This document shows, piece after piece, positions 7,994-16,312 of a stretch of DNA of 64,000 nucleotides. The notes under the pieces were generated by a model that was given only the letters and a program-made list of their open reading frames with translations, was not told the DNA's origin and did no database searches. A program made the translations under genes and the position numbers. Numbering within the stretch: position 1 is the stretch's first letter; each line of letters starts with the position of its first letter. Origin of the DNA: Pseudarthrobacter defluvii (GTDB lineage Bacteria; Actinomycetota; Actinomycetes; Actinomycetales; Micrococcaceae); NCBI RefSeq assembly GCF_030323865.1, contig NZ_CP066362.1:3596001-3660000 (forward strand), read 5' to 3'.

Positions 7994-8497
7994 GTGATTT
8001 CCATTGACCGCGACGACCCCGCACGTGACGATGTCCAACTGCTCCTGAGTGAACACCTGGCCGACATGTACGCCACCTCGCCGGCCGAAAGCGTGCACGC
8101 CCTGGACCATTCCGCGTTGTCCGTACCGTCAATCTCGTTCTGGACGGCCCGCGAGGACGGCAACCTGCTGGGGTGCGGCGCCCTCAAGCTCTTGGCCTCC
8201 CCCGCCGGGACGGAAAGGCACGGCGAGATCAAGTCGATGCGCACCACCGCGACTGCACGGGGCCGCGGCGTGGCCACGCTCATGCTCGGACACATCCTCG
8301 AGGACGCCCGGAAGCGAAACCTTGAGCGCGTCTTTTTGGAAACCGGAACTGAGGACTACTTTGCTCCCGCCCGCCGCCTGTATGCGCGGCACGGCTTCAC
8401 CGAGTGCATGCCCTTTGCGGACTACGTCTTGGACCCGAACAGCGTCTTTATGGAGCTTCGCCTCCAGCGACCCACCCCCGGCACCCAGGAAAGCTGA
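7994..8497 (+). CDS. GNAT-family N-acetyltransferase
   Basis: 167 residues from a GTG at 7994, with GGAG a few bases upstream. The sequence is a complete GNAT fold: LLLSEHLADMYATSPAESVH at the N-terminus, LLGCGALKLL, the acetyl-CoA loop in TTATARGRGVATLMLGHILE, and the closing ARRLYARHGFTEC with a final MELRL strand. These enzymes transfer acetyl from acetyl-CoA to an amine; the substrate is unknown. It is divergent from the patatin gene. The hairpin terminator begins within its stop codon. Confidence 0.85.
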   Translation: MISIDRDDPARDDVQLLLSEHLADMYATSPAESVHALDHSALSVPSISFWTAREDGNLLGCGALKLLASPAGTERHGEIKSMRTTATARGRGVATLMLGHILEDARKRNLERVFLETGTEDYFAPARRLYARHGFTECMPFADYVLDPNSVFMELRLQRPTPGTQES

Positions 8498-8525
8498 CGA
8501 CGGCTGGTGGGCACCCGCCGTCGTC
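8496..8525. terminator. Hairpin of the shared GGACGACGGCGG family
   Basis: GACGACGGCTGGTG pairs with CACCCGCCGTCGTC with one mismatch and a GG loop, followed by CGCTTGC. It overlaps the GNAT stop and lies between that gene and the convergent SRPBCC gene. Confidence 0.7.
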
Positions 8526-8548
8526 CGCTTGCTGCAATTGCCTAATTT

Positions 8549-9031
8549 CTATAGCTGCCCGCCGGGCCCGCTGTCCTTGACGTCACCGCGCCAGCCGCCG
8601 GTTTCCGAGCCGCGCGATTCGATGAAGTCCTTGAACTTCCGCATGTCGGCTTTGACCTGCATCTCGTCGACCTTGAGTGCCGCCCCCGCCTTCTCGGTGA
8701 CGGTCTCGGGCGCCCATTCAAGATGGACTTTGACCTTGGTGTGGCCCGCGTCCAGCGGCGTGAACCGGACGATGCCGGCGTGCGACCTGCCGTCGGTGCT
8801 GCGCCAGGCGATGCGGTCGTCGGGCTCCTGGTCAACGATCTCGGTGTCGAACTCCCGCTGGACGCCACCCACCTTGGTGACCCAGTGGTTGGTTCTGTCG
8901 GTCAGTTGGATCACCGATTCCACTCCGGACATGAAATGCGGAAAGAATTCGAACTGGGTCCACTGGTTGTACGCGGTCCGCACCGGAACTGCGACGTCAA
9001 CGGTCTCTTCAACCTCTTGAAAGTGTTCCAT
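8549..9031 (-). CDS. SRPBCC-fold (START-like) protein
   Basis: 160 residues. The ATG at 9031 follows GAGGAGGAAGCAG, a strong SD; a longer version adds ten residues without support. The sequence is a single SRPBCC domain of the coenzyme-Q-binding/polyketide-cyclase class: VDVAVPVRTAYNQWTQFEFF at the start, then PDDRIAW, and a C-terminal helix DMRKFKDFIE. Such domains form a deep hydrophobic pocket for lipids or other ligands. It closely resembles the N-terminal half of the larger protein at 36623 (same AYNQWTQF and FPHFM blocks), so the two are paralogues. No enzymatic residue can be assigned. Confidence 0.85.
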   Translation of the reverse strand: MEHFQEVEETVDVAVPVRTAYNQWTQFEFFPHFMSGVESVIQLTDRTNHWVTKVGGVQREFDTEIVDQEPDDRIAWRSTDGRSHAGIVRFTPLDAGHTKVKVHLEWAPETVTEKAGAALKVDEMQVKADMRKFKDFIESRGSETGGWRGDVKDSGPGGQL

Positions 9032-9157
9032 CTGCTTCCTCCTCATCACGGACGGCCGCAACGGCGGACCGGCAGATCTGGCCTTCCTGCCAGCCAGGCA
9101 GCCGCCACCCCTGCACGATAGATCCGGGGGCCAGCTGTGTCCAGAGCCTTAAATACC

Positions 9158-9198
9158 AAAGCGGACGACGGCGGGTGGGCGCCGCCGTCGTCCGCTTT
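9158..9198. terminator. Hairpin of the shared GGACGACGGCGG family
   Basis: AAAGCGGACGACGGCGG and CCGCCGTCGTCCGCTTT form a perfect 17-bp stem around a 7-base loop. With A-rich and T-rich flanks it can act in both directions. On the minus strand it follows the phosphatase gene end at 9209. Confidence 0.75.
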
Positions 9199-9208
9199 CC
9201 GGTGGCGC

Positions 9209-10264
9209 CTACTGGCTGAAGGGGACCTTTTCCCAGCTCAGGACGTCTGCGCCCTTGGCGCTGTTGCCCGCCACCGTGAAGCGGACGTAGTCCACAGCAT
9301 TGTTGGCGCCGTCGACGGTGATGCGCTGCAGGTTGTCCGCGGCCGGTGAGCCGTAAATCTCCAGCCACGGGGAACTGGCGGCGAGAGGCTGGTTTTCAGC
9401 GAAGACGTGGCTGTCGCCGTTGACCAGGTACACCGGGGCGTCGAAGTTGTTGGTTTCCTGGACGATGGCCTGCACGATCCCGCGGAAGCCGGAGACGGTG
9501 TCCGGGTTGGCGGTGGCGTCGGCCAGGAGCGACGGATCGAACATGTCGGCCTGCTGCATGAGCACCACGGCGCGGTCGTTGCTGCGCCTCGCGTCGGTGA
9601 AGGTCTGGTGGATCTGGGCGATCACGGCGTCCGTCCGGTGCTCCACTTCGGCCAGTTGCTCCGGCGTTGGTGCGGTCTTGCCCAGGCCGGTCCACGGCAG
9701 GAGGGAGTTGTTGCTGCCCTGGACGTTCAGGACGGAGAACGCCACCCGGTTCTTGTCGAAGCGGACGTCCTCGGGAAGGCCCAGGTTCTCCTGCGACTTC
9801 ACCGGCATGGTGGTACCAAGCGTTTTGCCGGGCTGGTTGAAGAAGACCTCCCGGATCTTGTCCAGTCGCTCCAGCGGGTTGTAGGCGCCGTTGTTGGTGC
9901 GGTGGCAGTCGACCCACTCGTTGTCACCGGGGGTGTAGACCAGCGGATGGGTGAAGGTGTCGAACTGGGTGCGGATGTAGGAGAAGTACTCGTCCGAGCA
10001 GACGGAGGAACCGTTCTTTATATCGCCCACGTGTGCTACAAACTTCAGGTCCTTGTCCGCATTGAGATCCTGGATCCGGGAGGGGAATTTGGCGATCTCG
10101 CTGGCTCCGTAGGGGATATCGCCGATGGCGGCGAAGGTGAAGGCCTGGTTGCCGTCGCTGGTGCTGTCCGCCTGTGCTGTTTCGGCGAAGGCGGGCTGCG
10201 AGGCAAGGAGGCCGAACGCCAGGGTGAGCGCCGCCGTCGTGATGTTGACTGTCTTTGAAGGCAA
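9209..10264 (-). CDS. Secreted calcineurin-like metallophosphoesterase
   Basis: 351 residues with a Sec signal peptide (MPSKTVNITTAALTLAFGLL, cleavage probably after AFA near residue 27). The mature protein opens with FTFAAIGDIPYG, the GD metal motif. It continues with FVAHVGDIKNG (second metal Asp) and YTPGDNEW, the GDN(E/H) motif, and has a late LVNGDSHVF block with the GDSH His. That is the di-metal calcineurin-like core, suggesting an exported phosphatase or phosphodiesterase. It lies 39 bases after the phosphodiesterase-like gene at 10304 on the same strand, so the two are likely co-transcribed for phosphate scavenging, which is inference. Confidence 0.82.
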   Translation of the reverse strand: MPSKTVNITTAALTLAFGLLASQPAFAETAQADSTSDGNQAFTFAAIGDIPYGASEIAKFPSRIQDLNADKDLKFVAHVGDIKNGSSVCSDEYFSYIRTQFDTFTHPLVYTPGDNEWVDCHRTNNGAYNPLERLDKIREVFFNQPGKTLGTTMPVKSQENLGLPEDVRFDKNRVAFSVLNVQGSNNSLLPWTGLGKTAPTPEQLAEVEHRTDAVIAQIHQTFTDARRSNDRAVVLMQQADMFDPSLLADATANPDTVSGFRGIVQAIVQETNNFDAPVYLVNGDSHVFAENQPLAASSPWLEIYGSPAADNLQRITVDGANNAVDYVRFTVAGNSAKGADVLSWEKVPFSQ

Positions 10265-10303
10265 GGTGGTGGTCCTGTTTCTCGTGAGGGTCTGGACGGG
10301 GGC

Positions 10304-11170
10304 TTATGCGCCGCGGGCGGTGAGGAACTGCTGCAGGCCGGCGAGGTCGTCGGTGTTGATGTGGTCCACGCCGGCATCGGCGAGTTCGGTCCAGACGGCG
10401 TCGCGTGCCGCGCCGGGCTGGTCGGGGGTGGCCCAGAAGCGGACGCGGTAGCCGTTGGCGTGCGCGGTGGCGACGAAGTTGCGGAGCTTGGTGCGCTCCG
10501 CCTCCGGCATGTGGCCGACGCCCTGCCAGGTGAAGAGCTTGGTCCAGTTGTCGCTGACCAGCGGCATCAGGGCCGCGGGCAGTCCGGACGTAAGGTCGGT
10601 GGCGCGGCCGTCGTAGAAGCTGAAGCGCTGGGTTTGCGCCTGCATCGTGGTCAGCGGGCGGTTGCCACTGATGACCGCGGTGACCGGGCCGGTCTTGACG
10701 TTGCCGTTGGTGTAGCGGCTCATGATGTCCCGGTGGTCGGTCAGCTCCTGCTCGATGGCGGCGTAGGTGGCCTCGCCTTCGCTCTTGATGTCGATCAGGA
10801 GCTGAAGGCTGCCGTCCCATTTGGGGTAGACGCTGTGGCCGGGCTGGCTGCGGACCAGGTCCTGGAGCGGACCGAGGTAGAGGCTTTCGAGTGTGACCCC
10901 CTGCTTGGCGTCGGCCAGGTCATGGGCCACGCGGAGTTCACCGTCTACGAGCCAGACGTCCGCTTCAACGCTGGTGAAGCCGTGTTCCAGTGCGTCGAAC
11001 AGGGGGCGGTCATGCTCGTAGTCGTTGTGGGCGTGCGTCCCGGCAAGCGGTTGGCCGACGACGACGGGCGCGGGCTTGGGTGCCTCGGCCTGCACTTGGG
11101 CTGGAGCTGGTGCCGCCCCAGCCAGGGTGGCGAGCAGGGCGACGGCGGCGAGGGTGCTTTTCACGAACAC
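10304..11170 (-). CDS. Secreted glycerophosphodiesterase-like (PLC-like TIM barrel) protein
   Basis: 288 residues. The GTG at 11170 follows AGGAGTACTCCC with ideal spacing and begins a signal peptide (VFVKSTLAAVALLATLAGAA); the longer frame has no such features. The mature protein shows PLC-like phosphodiesterase motifs: GTHAHNDYEHDRPLFDALEHG, then EADVWLVDGELRVAHD. These match the HAHNDY and E-x-D-V pattern of secreted GDPD-like proteins. LLIDIKSEGEATY and the closing ADAGVDHINTDDL complete the barrel. It probably hydrolyses phosphodiester bonds of lipid head groups or related compounds outside the cell. It is the first gene of the pair with the metallophosphoesterase. Confidence 0.8.
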   Translation of the reverse strand: MFVKSTLAAVALLATLAGAAPAPAQVQAEAPKPAPVVVGQPLAGTHAHNDYEHDRPLFDALEHGFTSVEADVWLVDGELRVAHDLADAKQGVTLESLYLGPLQDLVRSQPGHSVYPKWDGSLQLLIDIKSEGEATYAAIEQELTDHRDIMSRYTNGNVKTGPVTAVISGNRPLTTMQAQTQRFSFYDGRATDLTSGLPAALMPLVSDNWTKLFTWQGVGHMPEAERTKLRNFVATAHANGYRVRFWATPDQPGAARDAVWTELADAGVDHINTDDLAGLQQFLTARGA

Positions 11171-11410
11171 GGGAGTACTCCTGGTACCTCGGGATTTGTT
11201 GCCCGGTTGACGCGACGGGCGGAAGGGTGCGTGAAAAGACTGCTTGACCTGCCGAAACGGCGTAAGGCCCCTTGGTTGCTGAGTGGTGAACGAGAGGGAA
11301 CAACGGAACTGGGGCATGGCCGATACCGCTTGGACCGACCGCGCGCCAATCCGGGCAACGCAGCAGCACGGAGGCACCAGAACGCAGGGACCGGGCCGAC
11401 GGGCGGCGTC

Positions 11411-12853
11411 CTATAAGGCGATAAGGAAGTCCACAATTGACTCCAGTGGGCTTGTTCCCTCCGGTAGGAAGCCTGGTGGCCAGAGTGGTGGCTCCCGGTC
11501 CGGTTGTTCGGCGTTGTAGCGGCGGCCGGTGGGCGAGATCCAACCGGGTGGCTCATTGCTTGTTGCCGGACCCGGGCTCCAGCCGGTTCGATGCTTGAGT
11601 CGATGATGTTTGGGGCACAACTGTCCCAAGTTACTGATTCCGGTGGATCCTCCATGTTCCCAGGCCTTGAGATGGTCCGCCTCATTGTCCGGGCTGGGGT
11701 TGCTGCAGCCGGGGAAGGTGCATTTTCCATCGCGCATCCGCAACCACCGTTTGAGCGGCTCCGTGAGCCGATAGTTTGTGCGGCCAAGTTCAAGCGGAGT
11801 TCCGTCGCTGGGGTCCACCAGGACCCGGTAAAACGAGCCGGCACCCTCAGCGACGAGCCTGCGGGCCATCGACGCCGGGATCGGCCCGTAGTTATCGAGT
11901 TCGGCTGGTTCGTCGGTGGCACCGAGGAGGGAGCAGGCCGGGACCGTAACCAGCACGTCCGCTTTGATAGACGGTCCGCCTCCGGCGAGCTGGCCGGTCT
12001 CGCCGAGCAGCAATCGGGCCGCCTCGTCGACCTTGAGTTGGGTAAGGGTCCTGGGTTCATCCGGCCCCTGCAGTCCGCGGGCCAAGGCAGACGACTTGTT
12101 CCAGATGGCACACGCCTTGTTCGCAGCCATGTAGAGGGAGACCCATGCCATGCCGTCGCGGTCCGGGCTGTACTCCATCCGCCGGTCTTCAACCGACTTC
12201 GCATGCCTGCTTTCGAGTGACTCGGGATGATGGCGCTCCCGCCAAGCACGCACCTTCCGCCGGAACCGGGCTGGTGCCAACTCCCCCGCCGCGGCGCCCC
12301 TGGCTGCGTTTGGGGCTTCCGGGTCCAGGAAGTGCGCAACAAGTGCAGCGGCAGCGGCGTTCTTGAGACCGCTGGTTTCATCAACGATGATCCGGGCATG
12401 CTGCCATGAGATTTCCCCGGCCTGCAAGGCATCGAGTGCGGCCGGTAAGGAAGTGGTCAAAGCGTGGGCGTCACCCAGCAAAGCCGCTGCAGCCCGTTCC
12501 CCAACAGTCAGCACGCAGGCGACTTCCGCTACCAGGCTCATCTCACGCGCTGATGACTCGTACGCACTCTCCGCCGGCGCCTCTAGCGCGTCTGCTGCGT
12601 CTGCATAGGTCGCCAGCAGGTGAACTTTTGTCGCTGCAGTGACGGCTTCAATCCGGGCCACAACGCCCAGACCGTCCAAGCACGAATCAGCAAGTTCGCG
12701 AAGCGGATCCGCTTCGACCCGACCAGCGTGATCCGGGGTGGCCGTGGAGCCAGCCAGGACGGCGGCAAGCTCACCAGCCAGCGAGGCGAGGGATGTGACA
12801 GCAGCGGCCAGATCGACCTTGCTTCCACTTTCCAGAACCGCCCTGGTTTCCAT
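11411..12853 (-). CDS. DUF222 / HNH endonuclease (13E12-repeat family)
   Basis: 480 residues. Most of the length is the DUF222 region typical of actinobacterial 13E12-repeat proteins (EISWQHARIIVDET, WRERHHPESLESRHAK, DRRMEYSPDRDGMAW). It ends in an HNH nuclease domain: CTFPGCSNPSPDNEADHLKA followed by CPKHHRLKH. The Cys pairs and HH/N residues of the beta-beta-alpha metal finger are all present. REP13E12 copies in Mycobacterium tuberculosis are repeated and serve as phage integration targets; the nuclease role of DUF222 proteins is not established. The start at 12853 (ATG) is weakly supported. A close relative lies at 53433. The gene is divergent from the restriction-like enzyme at 13165. 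Confidence 0.85.
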   Translation of the reverse strand: METRAVLESGSKVDLAAAVTSLASLAGELAAVLAGSTATPDHAGRVEADPLRELADSCLDGLGVVARIEAVTAATKVHLLATYADAADALEAPAESAYESSAREMSLVAEVACVLTVGERAAAALLGDAHALTTSLPAALDALQAGEISWQHARIIVDETSGLKNAAAAALVAHFLDPEAPNAARGAAAGELAPARFRRKVRAWRERHHPESLESRHAKSVEDRRMEYSPDRDGMAWVSLYMAANKACAIWNKSSALARGLQGPDEPRTLTQLKVDEAARLLLGETGQLAGGGPSIKADVLVTVPACSLLGATDEPAELDNYGPIPASMARRLVAEGAGSFYRVLVDPSDGTPLELGRTNYRLTEPLKRWLRMRDGKCTFPGCSNPSPDNEADHLKAWEHGGSTGISNLGQLCPKHHRLKHRTGWSPGPATSNEPPGWISPTGRRYNAEQPDREPPLWPPGFLPEGTSPLESIVDFLIAL

Positions 12854-13164
12854 AACCAAAGCCTGCCACTAGGGTCCGACATTTTGATTCCGACGCCCAC
12901 AGCCCTGCACGCGGGGCACGGCATGCCCCTCCCGGCGTGGGCCCAGAGGCCGACGAAGGTTCCTTGGGGCCGTCCGCCTCGCCCTGTTTGTGGACGGGTT
13001 CGAATTATCCGGCTGCCATCACTAGGGGCGGCTTGCAACATGATGACGGTCTTTCGCCAATGCATGGAAATTTCGCTGTACAGATGTAAGTTTTTGGTTC
13101 ATCAGCTTGAACTTGATGGACACACAGTTGTGTCCATCACTAACGGCCTTACTGGGGGTAAGTC
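12854..13164. other. Intergenic region between two divergent nuclease genes
   Basis: About 310 bases without a gene. Its right half is AT-richer (GCATGGAAATTTCGCTGTACAG, GTAAGTTTTTGGTTC) and probably carries the promoter of the restriction-like gene. It contains the perfect inverted repeat described separately and GGGGGTAAG just before the ATG at 13165. Confidence 0.5.
13115..13138. promoter_or_regulatory. Perfect inverted repeat in the leader of the restriction-like gene
   Basis: GATGGACACA and TGTGTCCATC are exact complements separated by CAGT, ending 27 bases before the ATG at 13165. It may be an operator that blocks transcription, or an RNA hairpin near the ribosome site. No other copy was noticed in the window. 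Confidence 0.5.
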
Positions 13165-14256
13165 ATGGAGTTTGCAGAGAAACTTTCAGCGCTGGCGGCA
13201 AAGGTGCGCCAGCAGCGAGGCGTTATTCAGACGGAGGAAGCAACGAAGAACGCCTTCGTAATGCCCTTCATTTCGACAATCCTCGGCTACGACGTCTTCA
13301 ATCCCCTAGAAGTCGTCCCGGAGTTCATCGCAGACGTGGGCCTCAAAAAGGGCGAGAAGATCGACTACGCCATCGTCAAGGACGGCGAAGTCCAAATTCT
13401 GATCGAGTGCAAGAAGTCGACCGAACCCGTGAAGATCGAACATGCCTCACAGCTCTTCCGGTACTTCGCGGTTACCAACGCTCGTATAGCCATCTTGACC
13501 AACGGCGAGGTTTATCAGTTCTTCACTGACTTGGACGCACCAAACCGCATGGATGCGAAGCCCTTCCTCGTGCTGGATTTGAACGACATCGACCAGTCCC
13601 TGATCCCCGAGCTCCAAAAACTCTCCAAAGACGTCTTCGACCTGGACTCGATCATCAGCGCCGCTGGCGAATTGAAATACATTGGTGAACTTAAACGGAC
13701 TCTGGCCGCACAGTTCAAGGAGCCAGAGGATGAATGGGTCAAGTTCCTGACGGCGCGGGTCTACTCCGGACCGTATACACAAAAGGTTCGAGAGCAATTC
13801 ACCACGCTGGTCGGAAAAGCCACCAAGCAATTCCTGAATGACCAGGTCAACGAGCGGCTGAAAAAGGCCCTTGGAAACCCCGGGTTCCCCCAGACCGATG
13901 AAGCCACGGTACCCGCTGCTGTCACCAGCACTCCAGTTGCAGAGGCTGACCTCGCTGAGGCTGATGGTTTGGAGACGACACTTGAGGAGATTGAGGGCTA
14001 CCAGATCGTTCGCGCCATTGTTTGCAGCGAGGTGAAGCCAGTTCGCGTCGCTCAGCGCGACGCGAAGTCTTACTTCGCAGTTCTTCTGGACGATAACAAC
14101 CGCAAGCCCATTGCCCGTCTTCACTTCAACCGGACGCAGAAGTATCTCGGTATCTTTAACGACAGCAAGGAAGAAACCCGGGTCCCCATTAATTCCCTCG
14201 AGGAAATATATGAGCACACTGAGGCACTTCGAGCCACCGTCAAGGGTTACTTGTAA
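13165..14256 (+). CDS. Orphan type I restriction-enzyme-like nuclease (HSDR_N / COG4748 type)
   Basis: 363 residues. The N-terminal 150 residues carry a PD-(D/E)XK nuclease core like the N-terminus of HsdR: EEATKNAFVMPFISTILGYD, then KIDYAIV with Asp67 and ILIECKK with Glu81 and Lys83. A helical middle follows. The C-terminal 100 residues (EGYQIVRAIV through RDAKSYFAVLLDDNNRKP) match the conserved tail of stand-alone COG4748 proteins. There is no helicase domain, and neither a methyltransferase nor a specificity subunit is encoded nearby. It is therefore not a classical restriction system. Whether it cuts DNA, and how self-damage is avoided, is unknown. GGGGGTAAG precedes the ATG. Confidence 0.8.
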   Translation: MEFAEKLSALAAKVRQQRGVIQTEEATKNAFVMPFISTILGYDVFNPLEVVPEFIADVGLKKGEKIDYAIVKDGEVQILIECKKSTEPVKIEHASQLFRYFAVTNARIAILTNGEVYQFFTDLDAPNRMDAKPFLVLDLNDIDQSLIPELQKLSKDVFDLDSIISAAGELKYIGELKRTLAAQFKEPEDEWVKFLTARVYSGPYTQKVREQFTTLVGKATKQFLNDQVNERLKKALGNPGFPQTDEATVPAAVTSTPVAEADLAEADGLETTLEEIEGYQIVRAIVCSEVKPVRVAQRDAKSYFAVLLDDNNRKPIARLHFNRTQKYLGIFNDSKEETRVPINSLEEIYEHTEALRATVKGYL

Positions 14257-14284
14257 GCATGCAACCGCGGCTTGAACCCTCTGC

Positions 14285-16312
14285 TTAGACCTCCGCCACC
14301 GGCGCCGCAAACTGGGCCTCGTACAAGCGTGAGTAGGCCCCGGATGCGGCCAGCAATGAAGCATGCGTCCCCTGCTCCACGATCTGGCCGGCCTCCATCA
14401 CCAGGATGAGGTCGGCGTCGCGGATCGTGGACAGGCGGTGCGCGATCACAAAGGACGTCCGGTCGGACCGCAATGCGCTCATCGCCTTCTGCACCAGCAC
14501 CTCGGTCCGGGTATCCACGGAAGACGTCGCCTCGTCAAGGATCAAGACAGAAGGCGAAGCCAGGAACGCCCGTGCAATGGTCAGCAGCTGCTTCTCCCCA
14601 GCGGACACGTTGGAACCCTCGTCGTCCAGCACGGTGTCGTACCCCTCGGGCAGGGACTTCACGAACCGGTCCACATACGTCGCCCGCGCCGCCTCCAACA
14701 CCTCGGCAGAAGTAGCAGTAGGCCGCCCGTATGCAATGTTGTCCCGAATGGTGCCGCCGAACAGCCACGTATCCTGCAGCACCATCCCCATCCGCGAGCG
14801 CAGGTCGTGCCGGCTCATGGTGGTGATGTCCACCCCGTCCAGCGTGATCCGGCCGCCGTCGAGCTCGTAGAACCGCATCATCAGGTTCACCAGGGTGGTT
14901 TTGCCCGCCCCGGTCGGGCCAACAATGGCCACCGTCTGCCCGGGCTCCGCCACCAGGGAAAGCCCACTAATCAGCGGCTTGTCCGGCGAGTACGAGAAGG
15001 ACACATCCTCAAACACCAGCCGCCCACGCGAAGCACCGTCCGGGCTCTGCAACGAAGCCCCAGTAGGATCCGAAGACTGCTCTTCAGTATCCAGCAGCTC
15101 GAACACGCGCTCGGCGGAGGCCACCCCGGACTGCAGCAGGTTGGCCATCGACCCCAGCTGCGCCAACGGCTGCGTGAACTGCCGCGAGTACTGGATGAAC
15201 GCCTGCACGTCGCCCAGCTGCATTGCTCCGGACGCCACCTGCAGGCCGCCCACCACGGCGATTCCCACGTACACCAGGTTCCCGATGAAGGTCATGGCGG
15301 GCATGATCAGCCCGGAAATGAACTGCGCGCCGAAGCTCGCCTCATACAGCTCGGCGTTTTTCTGCCGGAACCGCTCCCCCACCTCACGCTGCCGGCCGAA
15401 CACCTTCACCAGCGCGTGCCCGGTGTAGGTCTCCTCGATCTGCCCGTTCAGCTCGCCCGTGTTGGTCCACTGCTGCACGAACAGCTTCTGCGAGCGCTTG
15501 GCGATCAGCGTGGTGATCCCCAGCGTCAGCGGGATGGTCACCAGCGCGATCAGCGCCAGGGTGGGCGAGAGGATGAACATCATCACCAGCACGCCCACCA
15601 CCGTCAGCACCGACGTCACCGCCTGACTGATGGACTGCTGCAGGCTCTGCGAAATGTTGTCCACGTCGTTGGTCACCCGGCTGAGCAGCTCGCCGCGCTG
15701 GATCGAGTCGAAATACCGCAGCGGCAGCCGGTTGATCTTCGCCTCAATCTGCTCGCGCAGCCCGAACACCGTTCGCTGCACCACGCCGTTCAGCACATAC
15801 GCCGTGCCCCACATGAACGCCGACCCCAGCACATACAGCACCAGCGCCCACGTCAGCACGCCCGCCAGCGCCCCGAAGTCGATCCCCATGCCCGGCGTCA
15901 GCGTCATGGCGCTGAGCATGTCCGCCTTCTGGTTCTCCCCCGAGGCCCGCAGCATGGCAATCAGCTGCGCCTGCGTCATTCCCGGCGGCAGTTGCTTGGA
16001 CACCACGCCGGCGAATATCAGGTTGGTGCCCTCGCCCAGCAGCCGCGGCCCGATCACCTGCAGCACCACGCCCGCCACGGCCATGAGCAACACCAGCATC
16101 AGCCAGAACCGTTCCGGCCGAAGCGTGCCCAACAGGCGCTTGGCAGAGGCGCCAAAGTTCATGGCCTTCTCCGCGGGCACGTTCATCCCGGCAAAAGGTC
16201 CACCGTGCCCGGGGCCGCCGCGCGGCCTTGGAATGCGTACGACGGCGGCCTGGCCGCTTCCGGAACCAGGCGCGGCTTTGGCGCCGGGCCCCGGAGTGGG
16301 TCGCTGGCTCAT
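14285..16312 (-). CDS. ABC exporter half-transporter, catalytically complete subunit
   Basis: 675 residues: a Gly/Pro-rich N-terminal stretch of about 50 residues, a six-helix ABC exporter membrane domain (roughly 70-400) and a nucleotide-binding domain. Walker A is GPTGAGKTTLVNL. The signature reads VSAGEKQLLTIARA instead of LSGGQ. Walker B is SVLILDEATSSVDT with the catalytic Glu intact, and the H-loop is VIAHRLSTI. Its start overlaps the stop of the upstream ABC gene by four bases (ATGA). The degenerate signature here, paired with a Glu-less Walker B in the partner, is the hallmark of asymmetric heterodimeric exporters. The substrate is unknown; drug or lipid efflux is typical. Confidence 0.9.
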   Translation of the reverse strand: MSQRPTPGPGAKAAPGSGSGQAAVVRIPRPRGGPGHGGPFAGMNVPAEKAMNFGASAKRLLGTLRPERFWLMLVLLMAVAGVVLQVIGPRLLGEGTNLIFAGVVSKQLPPGMTQAQLIAMLRASGENQKADMLSAMTLTPGMGIDFGALAGVLTWALVLYVLGSAFMWGTAYVLNGVVQRTVFGLREQIEAKINRLPLRYFDSIQRGELLSRVTNDVDNISQSLQQSISQAVTSVLTVVGVLVMMFILSPTLALIALVTIPLTLGITTLIAKRSQKLFVQQWTNTGELNGQIEETYTGHALVKVFGRQREVGERFRQKNAELYEASFGAQFISGLIMPAMTFIGNLVYVGIAVVGGLQVASGAMQLGDVQAFIQYSRQFTQPLAQLGSMANLLQSGVASAERVFELLDTEEQSSDPTGASLQSPDGASRGRLVFEDVSFSYSPDKPLISGLSLVAEPGQTVAIVGPTGAGKTTLVNLMMRFYELDGGRITLDGVDITTMSRHDLRSRMGMVLQDTWLFGGTIRDNIAYGRPTATSAEVLEAARATYVDRFVKSLPEGYDTVLDDEGSNVSAGEKQLLTIARAFLASPSVLILDEATSSVDTRTEVLVQKAMSALRSDRTSFVIAHRLSTIRDADLILVMEAGQIVEQGTHASLLAASGAYSRLYEAQFAAPVAEV

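Noticed and set aside
11285..11310. Possible phosphate-box repeats (three GTTC units on the minus strand) before the phosphodiesterase gene
   Set aside because: The units are 8 and 10 bases apart rather than the regular 11 of the known actinobacterial site, and only the first four bases repeat well.
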